From positions 1 to 64,000 of the forward strand of contig CAYMCQ010000002.1 in the NCBI GenBank assembly GCA_964389025.1: a stretch of DNA of 64,000 bases, written 5' to 3'. The notes under the pieces are model-generated. The model did not search any database. It saw only the letters and a program-made list of their open reading frames with translations, and was not told the DNA's origin. Below are positions 26,083 to 34,904 of this stretch, piece after piece. The stretch's first letter is position 1. Every line of letters begins with the position of its first letter. Both the position numbers and the translations under genes were made by a program. The stretch comes from CAYMCQ01 sp964389025 (GTDB taxonomy: Bacteria; Verrucomicrobiota; Verrucomicrobiia; Limisphaerales; CAYMCQ01).

Positions 26083-26449
26083 TGATGAAAGCTGTTCGAG
26101 TCGGAGAAAAATTTTCAAAAAAGTTTTCCGTGGCGGAAGCGCTTTCGTTCGAACATCGAATCTGCGAAAAGATGAATGGTGAATTGATCAAGTGAGGAGA
26201 CAATACAACCGCCAACACCGTAGCAAGCCGAAGCCATCAAGGAAAAGTTGAATGAGTTGATTAACGGATTACATCGGTAAGGTGTTGTTGTGAGAAGGCG
26301 CACCCTGCGCCATCATTTTGTGACGAAGAAACGACGCACTGTCGTCAAAGTGCCTCCTTTCTGCCCCTCAAACCAGCCATCCCGTCCCAAGTCTGTTGTC
26401 GCCTCACCGTTCCTAAGAGATTCTCCATGGCGCTGCACAGGAATAAACA

Positions 26450-26806
26450 ATGAAAATGACAACCTCGCGCAACTCCGCCTTCACGCTCGTGGAGATCATG
26501 ATAGTGGTTGCCATCATCGGGCTGTTGGTGGCCATCGCCATCCCAAACTTCGTTCGAGCGCGCAACACGTCGCAGAAAAACATTTGCATCAACAACCTTC
26601 GTTAGATTGAAAGCGCCAAACATCAGTGGGCGTTGGAAAATAAAAAAATTGATACGGACACCCCGACCTCAGGTGACATCCAGTCATACGTCAGGAACAA
26701 TTCATATCCCACGTGCCCCAGCGGCGGCAGTTACACCATCGGCGCGGTGAACACCGATCCGACATGCACCAAAAGCGCGCTCAACCACTTTCTCCCTAAC
26801 CCATAA
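26450..26806 (+). pseudogene. pseudopilin copy 1, interrupted by in-frame TAG
   Basis: From the ATG at 26450 the frame reads MKMTTSRNSAFTLVEIMIVV and continues as a normal GspG/PilA-like pseudopilin through INNLR, then meets TAG at 26603 where the intact paralogue has CAG (LRQMDGAKQQWALENKK). After the TAG the frame stays open and homologous (IESAKHQWALENKKID ... PTCPSGGSYTIGAVNTDPTC) to TAA at 26804. So it is one point mutation away from functional, and the -1 residue is Ala rather than Gly as well. It is either a fresh pseudogene or, less likely, read through. A GspG-family paralogue lies at 28550. Confidence 0.85.
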
Positions 26807-26824
26807 AACCTCCTCTGCGTTCAA

Positions 26825-26854
26825 GCCCGAGGCGCAAAACGTCTCGGGCCTTTT
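26825..26854 (+). terminator. rho-independent terminator after pseudopilin copy 1
   Basis: GCCCGAGGCG (26825-26834) pairs with CGTCTCGGGC (26840-26849), with one mismatch, and is followed by CTTTT. The same stem occurs after copy 2. The rest of the interval to 27126 contains nothing I can call. Confidence 0.8.
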
Positions 26855-27126
26855 CGAGTCAAAGCATTTGGGCGATGAGGGCATAACACCGTCGCCCGGC
26901 GGCGCTCAGTTTTGGATGAAACGCCAAACAGCTTTCACCGCCAGCGTCTCACTCAAGCGATACCCTCTTCACTGTTCTTAATGAGGCGGGAAATTCCTTG
27001 GTTGGTTATACACCTCCGGGCTGAACGGGAAAGCGTTTTTTTATCTCTTGACTACTCTGCGAAACAGGTCTTGTTAGGACATGGCCGGTTGTTGCAGGGA
27101 GTATTTTCCTTTTTGCCAGACAGAAA

Positions 27127-27438
27127 GTGGACGTGAAGCCATTCAAACAGGCGTTTTGCGACTATTACAAATGCCCGCCGGAACAGTATCTGCGCCGGGC
27201 GTTCTTACGGTCTTTGCACACACGCGCGCGCCCAATCGGCTGGTTGTTGATTGCACAACCGGAATGTTTGGAAGTGCTGGAGGAAGCTGGCAAGACCACG
27301 AGCGAAGAGGAATTGCGCGATGTGATTGAGCAATTCGAATATCAAATCAATGTGCATGGCGGCATAATGGCTCGACGCTTGAAGTGGCGCGTCTCCGGCC
27401 AACGCTTGCTGGAACTCAACGCTCGAATCAGAAAGTAG
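27127..27438 (+). CDS. conserved uncharacterised protein, 103 aa
   Basis: Starts with GTG. MDVKPFKQAFCDYYKCPPEQ begins a compact, helical protein with RALLH-like segment RRAFLRSLHTRARPIGWLLI and the basic C-terminus GRIMARRLKWRVSGQRLLEL-like (actual: MARRLKWRVSGQRLLELNAR). I believe I know similar short proteins in Verrucomicrobiota next to secretion genes, but no function is established. No signal peptide. Confidence 0.6.
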   Translation: MDVKPFKQAFCDYYKCPPEQYLRRAFLRSLHTRARPIGWLLIAQPECLEVLEEAGKTTSEEELRDVIEQFEYQINVHGGIMARRLKWRVSGQRLLELNARIRK

Positions 27439-27536
27439 AGGCGATGCGTTAAATCAACCCCGTCAACCCCGCCTGCTTCGCCACTTTGCCTTCACGCTGC
27501 GCTTGGTGAACAGATTGATTTGCCAGAAAGATCCCC

Positions 27537-28088
27537 TTATGGACTCGTTGTCACGAACCGGCTTCCGGTCGAAAAGGTGCCGCTGTAAACCCTGGCGCGT
27601 TCCGTGTCCGTTTCTTCCACCTTCAGAAAGAATTTACCGTAAAACTTGAACGTTAAGATATTTCCAAGCAAGTCCTGCGTCATCCTTCTTGTGCCCACTG
27701 CCCGGCCCGACAGGAGATCATTTTCCGGATCGGAAATTTTAACGTATCGCGCCCACCGCGTTCCTGCGGCATTTGGGATGGAAACGTCGTCTTGAAACTG
27801 CAGCACGGTGCAGACGTTCGTGCCATTGCTTCGATTGACGACCAAAACTTCCTCGGTGTCCATGTCGTAAACCAACGTCAAGGCTTTGGGATCAAGCGAA
27901 TGATCCACTGCGCATTCCCGGATGATGGCCGCGCTACTCACGGGAACGGTGACGATCTCTCGAAGATCATTGGTGGTCTGGACGGTTGCGCGGAGGTTGA
28001 TTTTATAGCGCTCGCCCGCTTCAAGCGAAGCCGATTGAAAGAGCAGGACGCCAAGTGCCGCGATGAGAGTGATACGCAGGGTTTTCAT
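27537..28088 (-). CDS. small secreted protein of unknown function, 183 aa
   Basis: MKTLRITLIAALGVLLFQSA is a signal peptide ending at LEAG. The rest is beta-rich with no recognised domain (YKINLRATVQTTNDLREIVT, LQFQDDVSIPNAAGTRWARY). The frame is open to 28406 but the ATG at 28088 begins the signal peptide and is preferred. It sits between two pseudopilin cassettes, divergent from the second. Confidence 0.65.
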   Translation of the reverse strand: MKTLRITLIAALGVLLFQSASLEAGERYKINLRATVQTTNDLREIVTVPVSSAAIIRECAVDHSLDPKALTLVYDMDTEEVLVVNRSNGTNVCTVLQFQDDVSIPNAAGTRWARYVKISDPENDLLSGRAVGTRRMTQDLLGNILTFKFYGKFFLKVEETDTERARVYSGTFSTGSRFVTTSP

Positions 28089-28281
28089 GTTATCATTAGT
28101 TCGGTTTTGTTCATTGCTCCAGGCGCGTCCGACTTTTGAGAACGCGTCTCTAACTGTTCTAAGCAGGCCGCTTGCCACCTCAGAAACCTTGTTTTCCTGC
28201 ACGGAGGCACAGCCGGGACAAATACAGAAAGTTTGGCAGGACATTTCATTACACCCATCTCGGGCCGCGCCGGGTGGTGTT

Positions 28282-28322
28282 TTGGCGAAAAGATCTTGGG
28301 TAGGGGCGAACTGTGCTTTACT
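28282..28322. promoter_or_regulatory. conserved block upstream of pseudopilin copy 2
   Basis: TTGGCGAAAAGATCTTGGG then TAGGGGCGAACTGTGCTTTA matches the block at 26044-26082. It lies 228 bases upstream of the intact pseudopilin start, inside a long leader (28089-28549) without any other gene. Confidence 0.45.
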
Positions 28323-28478
28323 GCGCGTGCCAGGAAAGATCAGGCGAAATTCCTGTTCAAAATCCGATGCACATACGAAGAATCTTGCGGGCACCGGTGT
28401 GTCCATCTCGCCCCAGTTTTGTTTTCAACTGAGAATAGTTGACGGATTTTTGGCGATGCGGTTGCAACAGGCAATCCG

Positions 28479-28494
28479 TGGACAGGGGTTTGCA
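28479..28494 (+). promoter_or_regulatory. sigma-54 (RpoN) type promoter
   Basis: TGGACAGGGGTTTGCA has the -24 TGG and -12 TTGCA boxes with the required spacing (GG, ten bases, GC). It is 55 bases before the pseudopilin ATG, a usual leader length. Sigma-54 control is common for pilin genes. I found no equivalent before the broken copy. Confidence 0.65.
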
Positions 28495-28549
28495 ATGATA
28501 CTAACACGCCTGTTGCCTAGTCCACGCCGCAAACAGAAAGACAAAACAA

Positions 28550-28912
28550 ATGAAAGTCACAACCTCACGCAAGTCCGGCTTCACGCTCGTGGAAATCATG
28601 ATCGTGGTTGCCATCATCGGTCTGTTGGCCGCCATCGCGATCCCGAACTTCGTTCGCGCCCGCAATACGGCACAGAGAAACACCTGCATCAACAACCTCC
28701 GCCAGATGGACGGCGCCAAGCAGCAATGGGCGCTGGAAAACAAGAAGGCGGACACGGACGTGCCTACTTCCACTGAAGTGGGGAACTACATCAAGAACAA
28801 CGCGTATCCGACCTGCCCGGCCAGCGGCGTCTACACCATCGGCGCGGTGAACACCGACCCGGTGTGCAGTCTGGCCGCAGCGCCTACTCTGCACGTGTTG
28901 CCCAACCCGTAA
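28550..28912 (+). CDS. type II secretion/type IV pilin-like major pseudopilin
   Basis: 120 aa. Prepilin leader MKVTTSRKSG then ^FTLVEIMIVVAIIGLLAAIA, with Gly-1 and Glu+5, the classic N-terminus. The body continues NFVRARNTAQRNTCINNLRQ and a short Cys-containing C-terminus (PTCPASGVYTIGAVNTDPVC), the pattern of GspG-like pseudopilins of this lineage. Paralogous to the pseudogene at 26450. Preceded by a sigma-54 promoter (28479) and followed by a hairpin terminator (28937), so it is probably monocistronic. Confidence 0.92.
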   Translation: MKVTTSRKSGFTLVEIMIVVAIIGLLAAIAIPNFVRARNTAQRNTCINNLRQMDGAKQQWALENKKADTDVPTSTEVGNYIKNNAYPTCPASGVYTIGAVNTDPVCSLAAAPTLHVLPNP

Positions 28913-28936
28913 GAATTAATTCCTCTCTGCGTTCAA

Positions 28937-28968
28937 GCCCGAGGCGCAAGTCGCCTCGGGCCCTTTTT
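28937..28968 (+). terminator. rho-independent terminator after pseudopilin copy 2
   Basis: GCCCGAGGCG (28937-28946) pairs perfectly with CGCCTCGGGC (28952-28961) around CAAGT, followed by CCTTTTT. It matches the terminator at 26825. Confidence 0.88.
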
Positions 28969-29068
28969 GCGTTTGAGCGGCACCGCACATCATCTGTGTG
29001 TCTTTGCTTTTCTTCCAAGTCCGCCTTTGCAAAAGCTCTTTCGTGTGGGAAAATCGTGCTTCGACAGC

Positions 29069-30610
29069 ATGACGAAAAAAACTCCGCTAAAATCTTCCTC
29101 AGAATCCCGCATCACTCGCCGCGATTTTTTGGAAGGCGTAGTTGGAATCAGCGCGGCAGCGGCGCTGTCGGGTTGCGTCTCAACAAGCTCGCAACAAGCC
29201 CGCGAAACCAATCTCGTCCGCCGCGAAAATGAAAAACCCGGCACGCGCGACTGGCTTCTGGAAAATACGCGCATTGATCCGGCGACAAAGTATCGCTGCC
29301 CGTGGATTGAAGGTTATTGTTCGCGAACGAGCGTGCGCGCCGGAGAAACCATCAGCTTCCACGCCAGCACGAATCCTGTTTCCGAATTCACGCTTGATAT
29401 TTATCGGATGGGATTTTACGGCGGGGCAGGGGGCAGACATATCACCGCGCTCGGCCCGTTCGCTGGAAAAATCCAGCCCGACCCGCCCGTTGGAAAAAAT
29501 CGCGTGCGCGAATGCCGGTGGGAACCGTGCGCGTCCCTGAAAATTCCGCGTGATTGGTTGAGCGGCGTTTACCTCGGCAAACTCACCGCGCTCCGCGAAG
29601 GTTTGCAGAGCTACGTCATCTTCATCGTCCGCGACGACCGCCGCGCGGATTTTATTTTTCAATGCTCCGACACGACGTGGCAGGCCTACAACCGCTGGCC
29701 GGACCAGTTCGCGCTCTACGACGACGGCAAGGACAAATGGTATTGGGGACCCGGCGTGGACGTGAGCTTCGACCGGCCTTACGGAAAATATTGCCAGATT
29801 CTCGATGCGCCGCTCTCGACCGGCTCCGGCGAATGGTTTCTCTGGGAATATCCATTCGCGTTCTGGCTCGAATCGCAGGGCTGCGACGTGACTTACATTT
29901 CGAATCTTGATACACACACGGACCCGCGCGGATTGCGTCGCGCGAAAGGTTTTCTCTCCGTCGGCCACGACGAATATTATTCCATCGAGATGTTCAATCA
30001 TCTCAAAGCCGCGATTGCCGGCGGCCTGAATGTCGGCTTCTTTTCCGGCAACACTTGCTGCGGAAAAATCAATCCGCGACCAGGTTCAACCGGAGTTCCG
30101 AATCGAATTTTTGGACGCGTCGGTATGTTTGGCCCGCCGGGCGGAACACGCGAATTCGTGGCCATGGAATCCCTGCCGCACGAACGCCCTTACGCCAACG
30201 AACTCATCGGCGCTCACAGCACCGGGCCGGTGACCGGCGGCGCGGACTGGATTTGCGCCGCGCCCGACCACTGGATTTTCGAAGGCACAGGAATGAAGGC
30301 GGGCGACGGCATTCCCGGACTCGTCGGCTGGGAATGGCACGGCGATCCGGCGAAGATTCCCGGCCTAGAAATTGTCGCGAGCGGCCCCACGCAAGACGCG
30401 CCCGGCAAACCGAACGGCGGCATTTACACCGCCACGGTTTATCCCGGCCCAAAAGGAAACTTTGTTTTCAACGCCGCGACTTGCTGGTGGGCCGACGGAC
30501 TTTCCGAACCGCCCGGTTACGTCCGCCCGAAAGTCTATACCGAACCGCGTGGCGTGGATCCACGTGCGCAACAAACCACGCGCAATGTTTTGAAGAGGAT
30601 GGCGGCTTGA
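29069..30610 (+). CDS. Tat-exported lipoprotein with N,N-dimethylformamidase large-subunit-like domain
   Basis: 513 aa. RITRRDFLEGVVGISAAAAL with SGC is a twin-arginine signal with a lipobox. The rest is the N,N-dimethylformamidase beta-subunit-like domain: an N-terminal Ig-like portion, then FIFQCSDTTWQAYNRWPDQF, GEWFLWEYPFAFWLESQGCD, VTYISNLDTHTDP and FLSVGHDEYYSIEMFNHLKA, with conserved Glu/Tyr and HDEYYS metal-site candidates. The family is iron-containing amidohydrolase-like; real substrates of the many verrucomicrobial homologues are unknown. The ATG at 29069 is chosen because it precedes the RR motif. Confidence 0.82.
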   Translation: MTKKTPLKSSSESRITRRDFLEGVVGISAAAALSGCVSTSSQQARETNLVRRENEKPGTRDWLLENTRIDPATKYRCPWIEGYCSRTSVRAGETISFHASTNPVSEFTLDIYRMGFYGGAGGRHITALGPFAGKIQPDPPVGKNRVRECRWEPCASLKIPRDWLSGVYLGKLTALREGLQSYVIFIVRDDRRADFIFQCSDTTWQAYNRWPDQFALYDDGKDKWYWGPGVDVSFDRPYGKYCQILDAPLSTGSGEWFLWEYPFAFWLESQGCDVTYISNLDTHTDPRGLRRAKGFLSVGHDEYYSIEMFNHLKAAIAGGLNVGFFSGNTCCGKINPRPGSTGVPNRIFGRVGMFGPPGGTREFVAMESLPHERPYANELIGAHSTGPVTGGADWICAAPDHWIFEGTGMKAGDGIPGLVGWEWHGDPAKIPGLEIVASGPTQDAPGKPNGGIYTATVYPGPKGNFVFNAATCWWADGLSEPPGYVRPKVYTEPRGVDPRAQQTTRNVLKRMAA

Positions 30611-30683
30611 CGACCGGTCTGGTTAGATCGTGTCAGCCGATCAACTGTGCCTGCCCAAACTGGTGTTCCAGTAAACCGCACCG

Positions 30684-30884
30684 TTAGAACACACCTGGCC
30701 GAAAAGGGTCGGTGTTTGAAGGATACGGCGGGCGGTAATCAGGGTTGTATTGCCTCCAACGCCACTCAGATTCCTGGCTGGGAGTCATGCAGCCGGAGAG
30801 CAGCAAGCACGCACCCATCCCCATCACGAACAAGGACAGAGTCCTCTCGCGTCGGCTGAAAAGTTTTGTTTTCACTATACGCAT
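30684..30884 (-). CDS. small lipoprotein, 66 aa
   Basis: Starting at MRIVKTKLF, a hydrophobic stretch ends in the lipobox LLSGC, followed by a short Pro/Tyr/Trp-rich tail (RWRQYNPDYRPPYPSNTDPF). It is the right size for an Rz1- or entericidin-like lipoprotein but I do not recognise a family. It stands between the divergent/convergent Tat-lipoprotein and sulfatase genes. Confidence 0.55.
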   Translation of the reverse strand: MRIVKTKLFSRRERTLSLFVMGMGACLLLSGCMTPSQESEWRWRQYNPDYRPPYPSNTDPFRPGVF

Positions 30885-30936
30885 GATACCGTAAAAGGAC
30901 TCGCGTAGCTCGTCCTGTCCATTCATGAGGTAGGTT

Positions 30937-32478
30937 TTATTTCTGCTGGTCTTGCAGTTGATCGTGGTCGTCCAGTTCCGTTCGCAAGCGGGCGATGTCG
31001 GCTTTTAATTTTTTCGCCGCGTCGGCGTAGCTCTTGTCGGCGTAGACGTTTTTCAATTCGTGCGGGTCGCGTTTCAAGTCGAACAACTCCCATTGGTTGA
31101 TTCGATTGAAATAAATCAGCTTGTAGCGATGGTCACGCACGCCGTAGTGCGGTTGCACGCGGTGGTCGGCGGGATAATGGTAGTAGCGGTAATACATTTC
31201 CGTGCGCCAATCCTTCGGGGTCTTGCCGCGCAACAACGGAACGAAGCTGCGGCCTTGAACTTCCTTCGGTGCGGTCAGCCCGGCGTATTCCAATAATGTC
31301 GGCGCGAAGTCCACGTTGAGAATCATTCCGTCGTTCACCGTGCCGGGTTTGATGTGGCCGGGATAACGGATCAGGAACGGCATTCGTAGCGATTCCTCAT
31401 ACATGAACCGTTTGTCGAACCAATCGTGGTCGCCGAGAAAAAATCCCTGGTCAGACGTGTAGACGACGATGGTATTTTCGCGCAGCCCGTTCTTGTCGAG
31501 GTAATCGAGCAGGCGACCGACATTGTCGTCCACCGACGCGATGCAACCGAGATAATCCTGCATGTAACGCTGATATTTCCACTTCTTCAACGCCTGTCCG
31601 GTGAGGATTTTCTTTTTTCCGTTCACCATGACCTCCATCTCCGTGTCCACGCCGCTTTTCCATTTCTGCAACTCCTCGCCTTTCAGTCCTGCAGGCGGCT
31701 CCACTTTCAAATCGTTGCGGGTCAGATTGCGGTCAATGCGCATCGTCGCTTCGCGCGCGGCGTCGGAACGAGTGGCGTAATCACTGTCGTTATCGTTGAA
31801 CGTTGCCGGTTCGGGAATTGTTTTGCCGTCGAACATGCGCAGATGCTTTTCATCCGGCTCCCACGGGCGATGCGGGGCTTTGTGATGGACGCAAACGAGA
31901 AACGGCTTTGCCTTGTCTCGCTTCTCGATGAATTGAATCGCAAAGTCCGTGATCAAATCAGTGACGTAGCCGGAAATTTTATTCGTCTTGCCCCGCTCGT
32001 AGAAAACCGGATTGTGATAAATCCCTTGTCCCGGCAAAATGTTCCAGTAATCAAATCCGGTCGGCTCACTCTGCAAATGCCACTTGCCAATCATCGCTGT
32101 CTGATATCCGGCCTTCTGTAAATCTTTAGGGTAAGTCCATTGCGCACCGTCGAAACGGTTGAATACAGTGACGCCGTTGATGTGGCTGTATTTGCCGGTG
32201 AAAATCGCCGCGCGGCTAGGCGTGCAAATGGAATTCACAACGAAACAATTTTTGAAACGCATCCCTTCCTTCGCGAGGCGGTCAATGTTCGGCGTCTTGT
32301 TGACCTTGCTGCCGTAGGCGCTGATGGCGTGCGCGGCGTGGTCGTCCGACATGATGAAAACGATGTTGGGCGTGGGCTGACGCGATTCAGCAATTGAAGT
32401 TAGAGTGCCGGCGAGAATAGCCGCAACCGTCGCAGCCGCCGCGATTTGAAAAAACTGACGGTGAGCGCGGTTTGTCAT
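30937..32478 (-). CDS. secreted sulfatase
   Basis: About 513 aa with a signal sequence from MTNRAHRQFFQI. Alkaline-phosphatase-fold sulfatase: metal site NIVFIMSDDHA, the formylglycine motif CTPSRAAIFTGKYSH, MIGKWHL, HHKAPHRPWEPDE and YTSDQGFFLGDHDWFDKRF. Subfamily S1 like heparan/iduronate-type enzymes. The CTPSR motif shows it needs formylglycine-generating enzyme; none is visible in the window. It removes sulfate esters from polysaccharides outside the cytoplasm. The frame is open to 32538; 32478 starts the signal sequence. Confidence 0.93.
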   Translation of the reverse strand: MTNRAHRQFFQIAAAATVAAILAGTLTSIAESRQPTPNIVFIMSDDHAAHAISAYGSKVNKTPNIDRLAKEGMRFKNCFVVNSICTPSRAAIFTGKYSHINGVTVFNRFDGAQWTYPKDLQKAGYQTAMIGKWHLQSEPTGFDYWNILPGQGIYHNPVFYERGKTNKISGYVTDLITDFAIQFIEKRDKAKPFLVCVHHKAPHRPWEPDEKHLRMFDGKTIPEPATFNDNDSDYATRSDAAREATMRIDRNLTRNDLKVEPPAGLKGEELQKWKSGVDTEMEVMVNGKKKILTGQALKKWKYQRYMQDYLGCIASVDDNVGRLLDYLDKNGLRENTIVVYTSDQGFFLGDHDWFDKRFMYEESLRMPFLIRYPGHIKPGTVNDGMILNVDFAPTLLEYAGLTAPKEVQGRSFVPLLRGKTPKDWRTEMYYRYYHYPADHRVQPHYGVRDHRYKLIYFNRINQWELFDLKRDPHELKNVYADKSYADAAKKLKADIARLRTELDDHDQLQDQQK

Positions 32479-32592
32479 GGCAAAAGCGGAAATTACAAGG
32501 CAGAGCGCAGCCAGACCAGCAGAAGTTTCAAGTTTCAACGTTCGACAAGCGCGGAATTTTCTGAAACTATTTTCGGTGCGCTCTGCAAACTT

Positions 32593-34836
32593 ATGCTCAA
32601 GCTGAGATTTACGATTTACGATTTACGATGGACGCGCGCGCAAAAAGTCATTTGTCTCTCTTTGCTTCTGGCGGACTTTAATTCACAAGCTCAAACACTC
32701 AACGTCCCTTCACGTCCAACCAACGCTCCGACCGGCAGCCAGTTCGTCAAAATCATCACGCCGATGGGAACGCCGCCGACGCCAGAGCGTGAGAACTGGA
32801 TTCTCGCGCAAATTCAAAGCGGCAACGTGCCGAATTTTCTGCGCACACTCAAACCCATCACCGTCAGCCAGACCATCAACGGCACAAATCACACTGCGAC
32901 GTATTACGTGACGCCCGACTACATGGCGATTGGGACTGACGAAGATTATTTCCTCGAACCGATGACGCCGCTGTTGGCGCAGCGCGTCGCGAACCAGCTC
33001 GGCTGCACGCTGCCGACGCGCAAAATGGTGAACCAAATCTGGACGAACGCCGCCGTGAAGATGAATCCGCAGCCGATCCCGCCCAGCGCCGAGATGATCA
33101 CCGTGCCGGTCTTCTACGATCACAACACAATGGTTCGCACGCAGCGCAACACGTTCACAAATTCGTTTCCACTCGGCGCGCTGGTCAGCGGCGACAAGAA
33201 GGATGTGATCATCTCGACAAAAATTTACACGAACTTTTCCACCGCCGTCACGAAGCCCGTCGTGATTTACGGCTGGCATTACACGAGCGGCTCGCCGATC
33301 CAACCGCTCTACAACGGCCACGAAGAAACTTACGCCGATTACAGCCACGGAGTCCGCCTTGTGCAGATGAGCATGACGGTGGACGGCAGCGCGGACACGG
33401 TGACGAACGTTCTCGCCAATCCAAATCTCGCCAGACTTTTGAGTGACGAGGGCACAAGCGAGGGAACTTCGACGAACGGCGAGATCGTGAAGCCGCGCTA
33501 CACACTTTATTCGATGGCGCCTGTGGTCATCACGCATCCGTTTAGCCGAAACGTTTACACCGGCGCAAATGTTGATTTCAAAACTCTGGCCGTCGGCGAC
33601 CAGCCGCTGGCATACCAATGGAAATTCAACGGGACAAATGTTTCCGGCGCGACGACTGCAACCTTGATCATCACGAACGCGCAATCCACTGACGCAGGCA
33701 GCTACAACGTCATCATCACGAACCATTCCGGCTCCGTCACGAGCCGGCCAGCGGTTTTGAAAGTCAGCAGCGTGTCGTATCAACAGTCTTTCACTGACAA
33801 TTTCAGCACCGACAGCTCGACCAACTGGAGTTTTTTTTTCGACGCAGCGAACGGAGTGGCAGACTACACGGCGAACTGGGCGTTTGATTACGGCGCGATT
33901 CCGTTCAAGTTCAATGGCGTGACCGCGCTGATTCCACCCGCGCCGAACTCGACCGACGCCAGCACGCGCGGCGTGAAGTTCACGGTGAACGGCAACGACA
34001 CGAACGGCTCGACCGCCGCTGTGAACATTTATCCGAAGAACCAATATTTCGGTGGCAACTACATTTTCAAGGCCGATATGTGGCTGAATTATCCCGGCGA
34101 CGCGGGCGGCATCAACGCGACCGGCAGCACGCAGCACGCGATTTTCGGAATCAACCACGCCGGGACGCGACCGAACTGGGCCGCAACTTCGGCGACGGCG
34201 ACGGACGGAATTTATTTTGCCTGCGACGGCGAGGGCGGCACGTCACGGGATTTCCGCGCCTACGTTGGAAATTTTTCCGGCACGCAAACCGAATTGATCG
34301 GCTACGCCGCCGGCGGTTTGAGTGAATCCAACAACGCCGCGACAATTTACCAGAATCTTTTTCCGGCGTCGCGGTTCGAAACCTCGGGCGCGCCGGGAAA
34401 AAATTGGATCGCCGTTGAAATCGCCCAGACAAACGACGTCGTCTTCTGGAAACTGGACGACGCCATCATCGCGCAGCGGACGAACGCAAGCAACTTCACG
34501 AACGGCACGATCATGCTCGGCTTGATGGATGTTTTCAGTTCGATTGCGAATCCCGTTGAAGATTCCTTTGTGATTTTCGACAACGTCCGCGTCGAAGTGC
34601 TCGCGCCCGCCGCGCCCGCCAAGTTCAACGCCATCACTCGCCGTAGTGACGGGGCGATGGAATTGGTTTGCGACGCTGCCTCGGGTTTTTCCTACGCCTT
34701 GGAAGCTTCGACAAACTTGACGCTCTCCGCGTGGAATCAAATTCTCGTCCTGCAGGGCAGCGACGCGCCCGTTTCGATCACGGACACAAACGCGACGAAT
34801 GATAGCCAGCGTTACTACCGGACACGGCGGCTTTAG
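32593..34836 (+). CDS. secreted Ig-like domain protein, 747 aa
   Basis: Starts with MLKLRFTIYDLRWTRAQKVI; RFTIYDLRW is itself translated repeat (ATTTACG units). A hydrophobic segment (VICLSLLLADFNSQA) follows and acts as signal peptide. The body has a region of about 290 aa around TPMGTPPTPERENWILAQI that I do not recognise, then an Ig-like domain (ITHPFSRNVYTGANVDFKTL, YQWKFNGTNVSGATTATL, DAGSYNVIITNHSGSVTSRP) and a C-terminal jelly-roll/lectin-like region and a sorting-like tail. Probably surface or polysaccharide binding. An upstream ATG at 32446 is open but less likely. Confidence 0.75.
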   Translation: MLKLRFTIYDLRWTRAQKVICLSLLLADFNSQAQTLNVPSRPTNAPTGSQFVKIITPMGTPPTPERENWILAQIQSGNVPNFLRTLKPITVSQTINGTNHTATYYVTPDYMAIGTDEDYFLEPMTPLLAQRVANQLGCTLPTRKMVNQIWTNAAVKMNPQPIPPSAEMITVPVFYDHNTMVRTQRNTFTNSFPLGALVSGDKKDVIISTKIYTNFSTAVTKPVVIYGWHYTSGSPIQPLYNGHEETYADYSHGVRLVQMSMTVDGSADTVTNVLANPNLARLLSDEGTSEGTSTNGEIVKPRYTLYSMAPVVITHPFSRNVYTGANVDFKTLAVGDQPLAYQWKFNGTNVSGATTATLIITNAQSTDAGSYNVIITNHSGSVTSRPAVLKVSSVSYQQSFTDNFSTDSSTNWSFFFDAANGVADYTANWAFDYGAIPFKFNGVTALIPPAPNSTDASTRGVKFTVNGNDTNGSTAAVNIYPKNQYFGGNYIFKADMWLNYPGDAGGINATGSTQHAIFGINHAGTRPNWAATSATATDGIYFACDGEGGTSRDFRAYVGNFSGTQTELIGYAAGGLSESNNAATIYQNLFPASRFETSGAPGKNWIAVEIAQTNDVVFWKLDDAIIAQRTNASNFTNGTIMLGLMDVFSSIANPVEDSFVIFDNVRVEVLAPAAPAKFNAITRRSDGAMELVCDAASGFSYALEASTNLTLSAWNQILVLQGSDAPVSITDTNATNDSQRYYRTRRL
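32606..32629. repeat. GATTTACG tandem repeat at gene start
   Basis: Three units of ATTTACG (AGATTTACGATTTACGATTT + ACGA) overlap codons 5-12 of the gene starting at 32593. This is a repeat type that has spread into the N-terminal coding region. Confidence 0.6.
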
Positions 34837-34904
34837 TCACGTTTCTTTCCAGACTGGAAAAGAAATGGCGGAGAGAGACCTTTACGCACCCCTTTTGCCA
34901 CCTG

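Noticed and set aside
26000..26086. Possible c-di-GMP-I (GEMM) riboswitch before the pseudopilins
   Set aside because: The blocks lack the GGGCAAACC and GACGCAAAGCC signatures of GEMM. Kept only as an unexplained conserved block.
32710..34158. 482-aa minus-strand open frame opposite the Ig-like gene
   Set aside because: Arg/Val-rich antisense artefact of a GC-skewed gene; no start context and no homologous domain.
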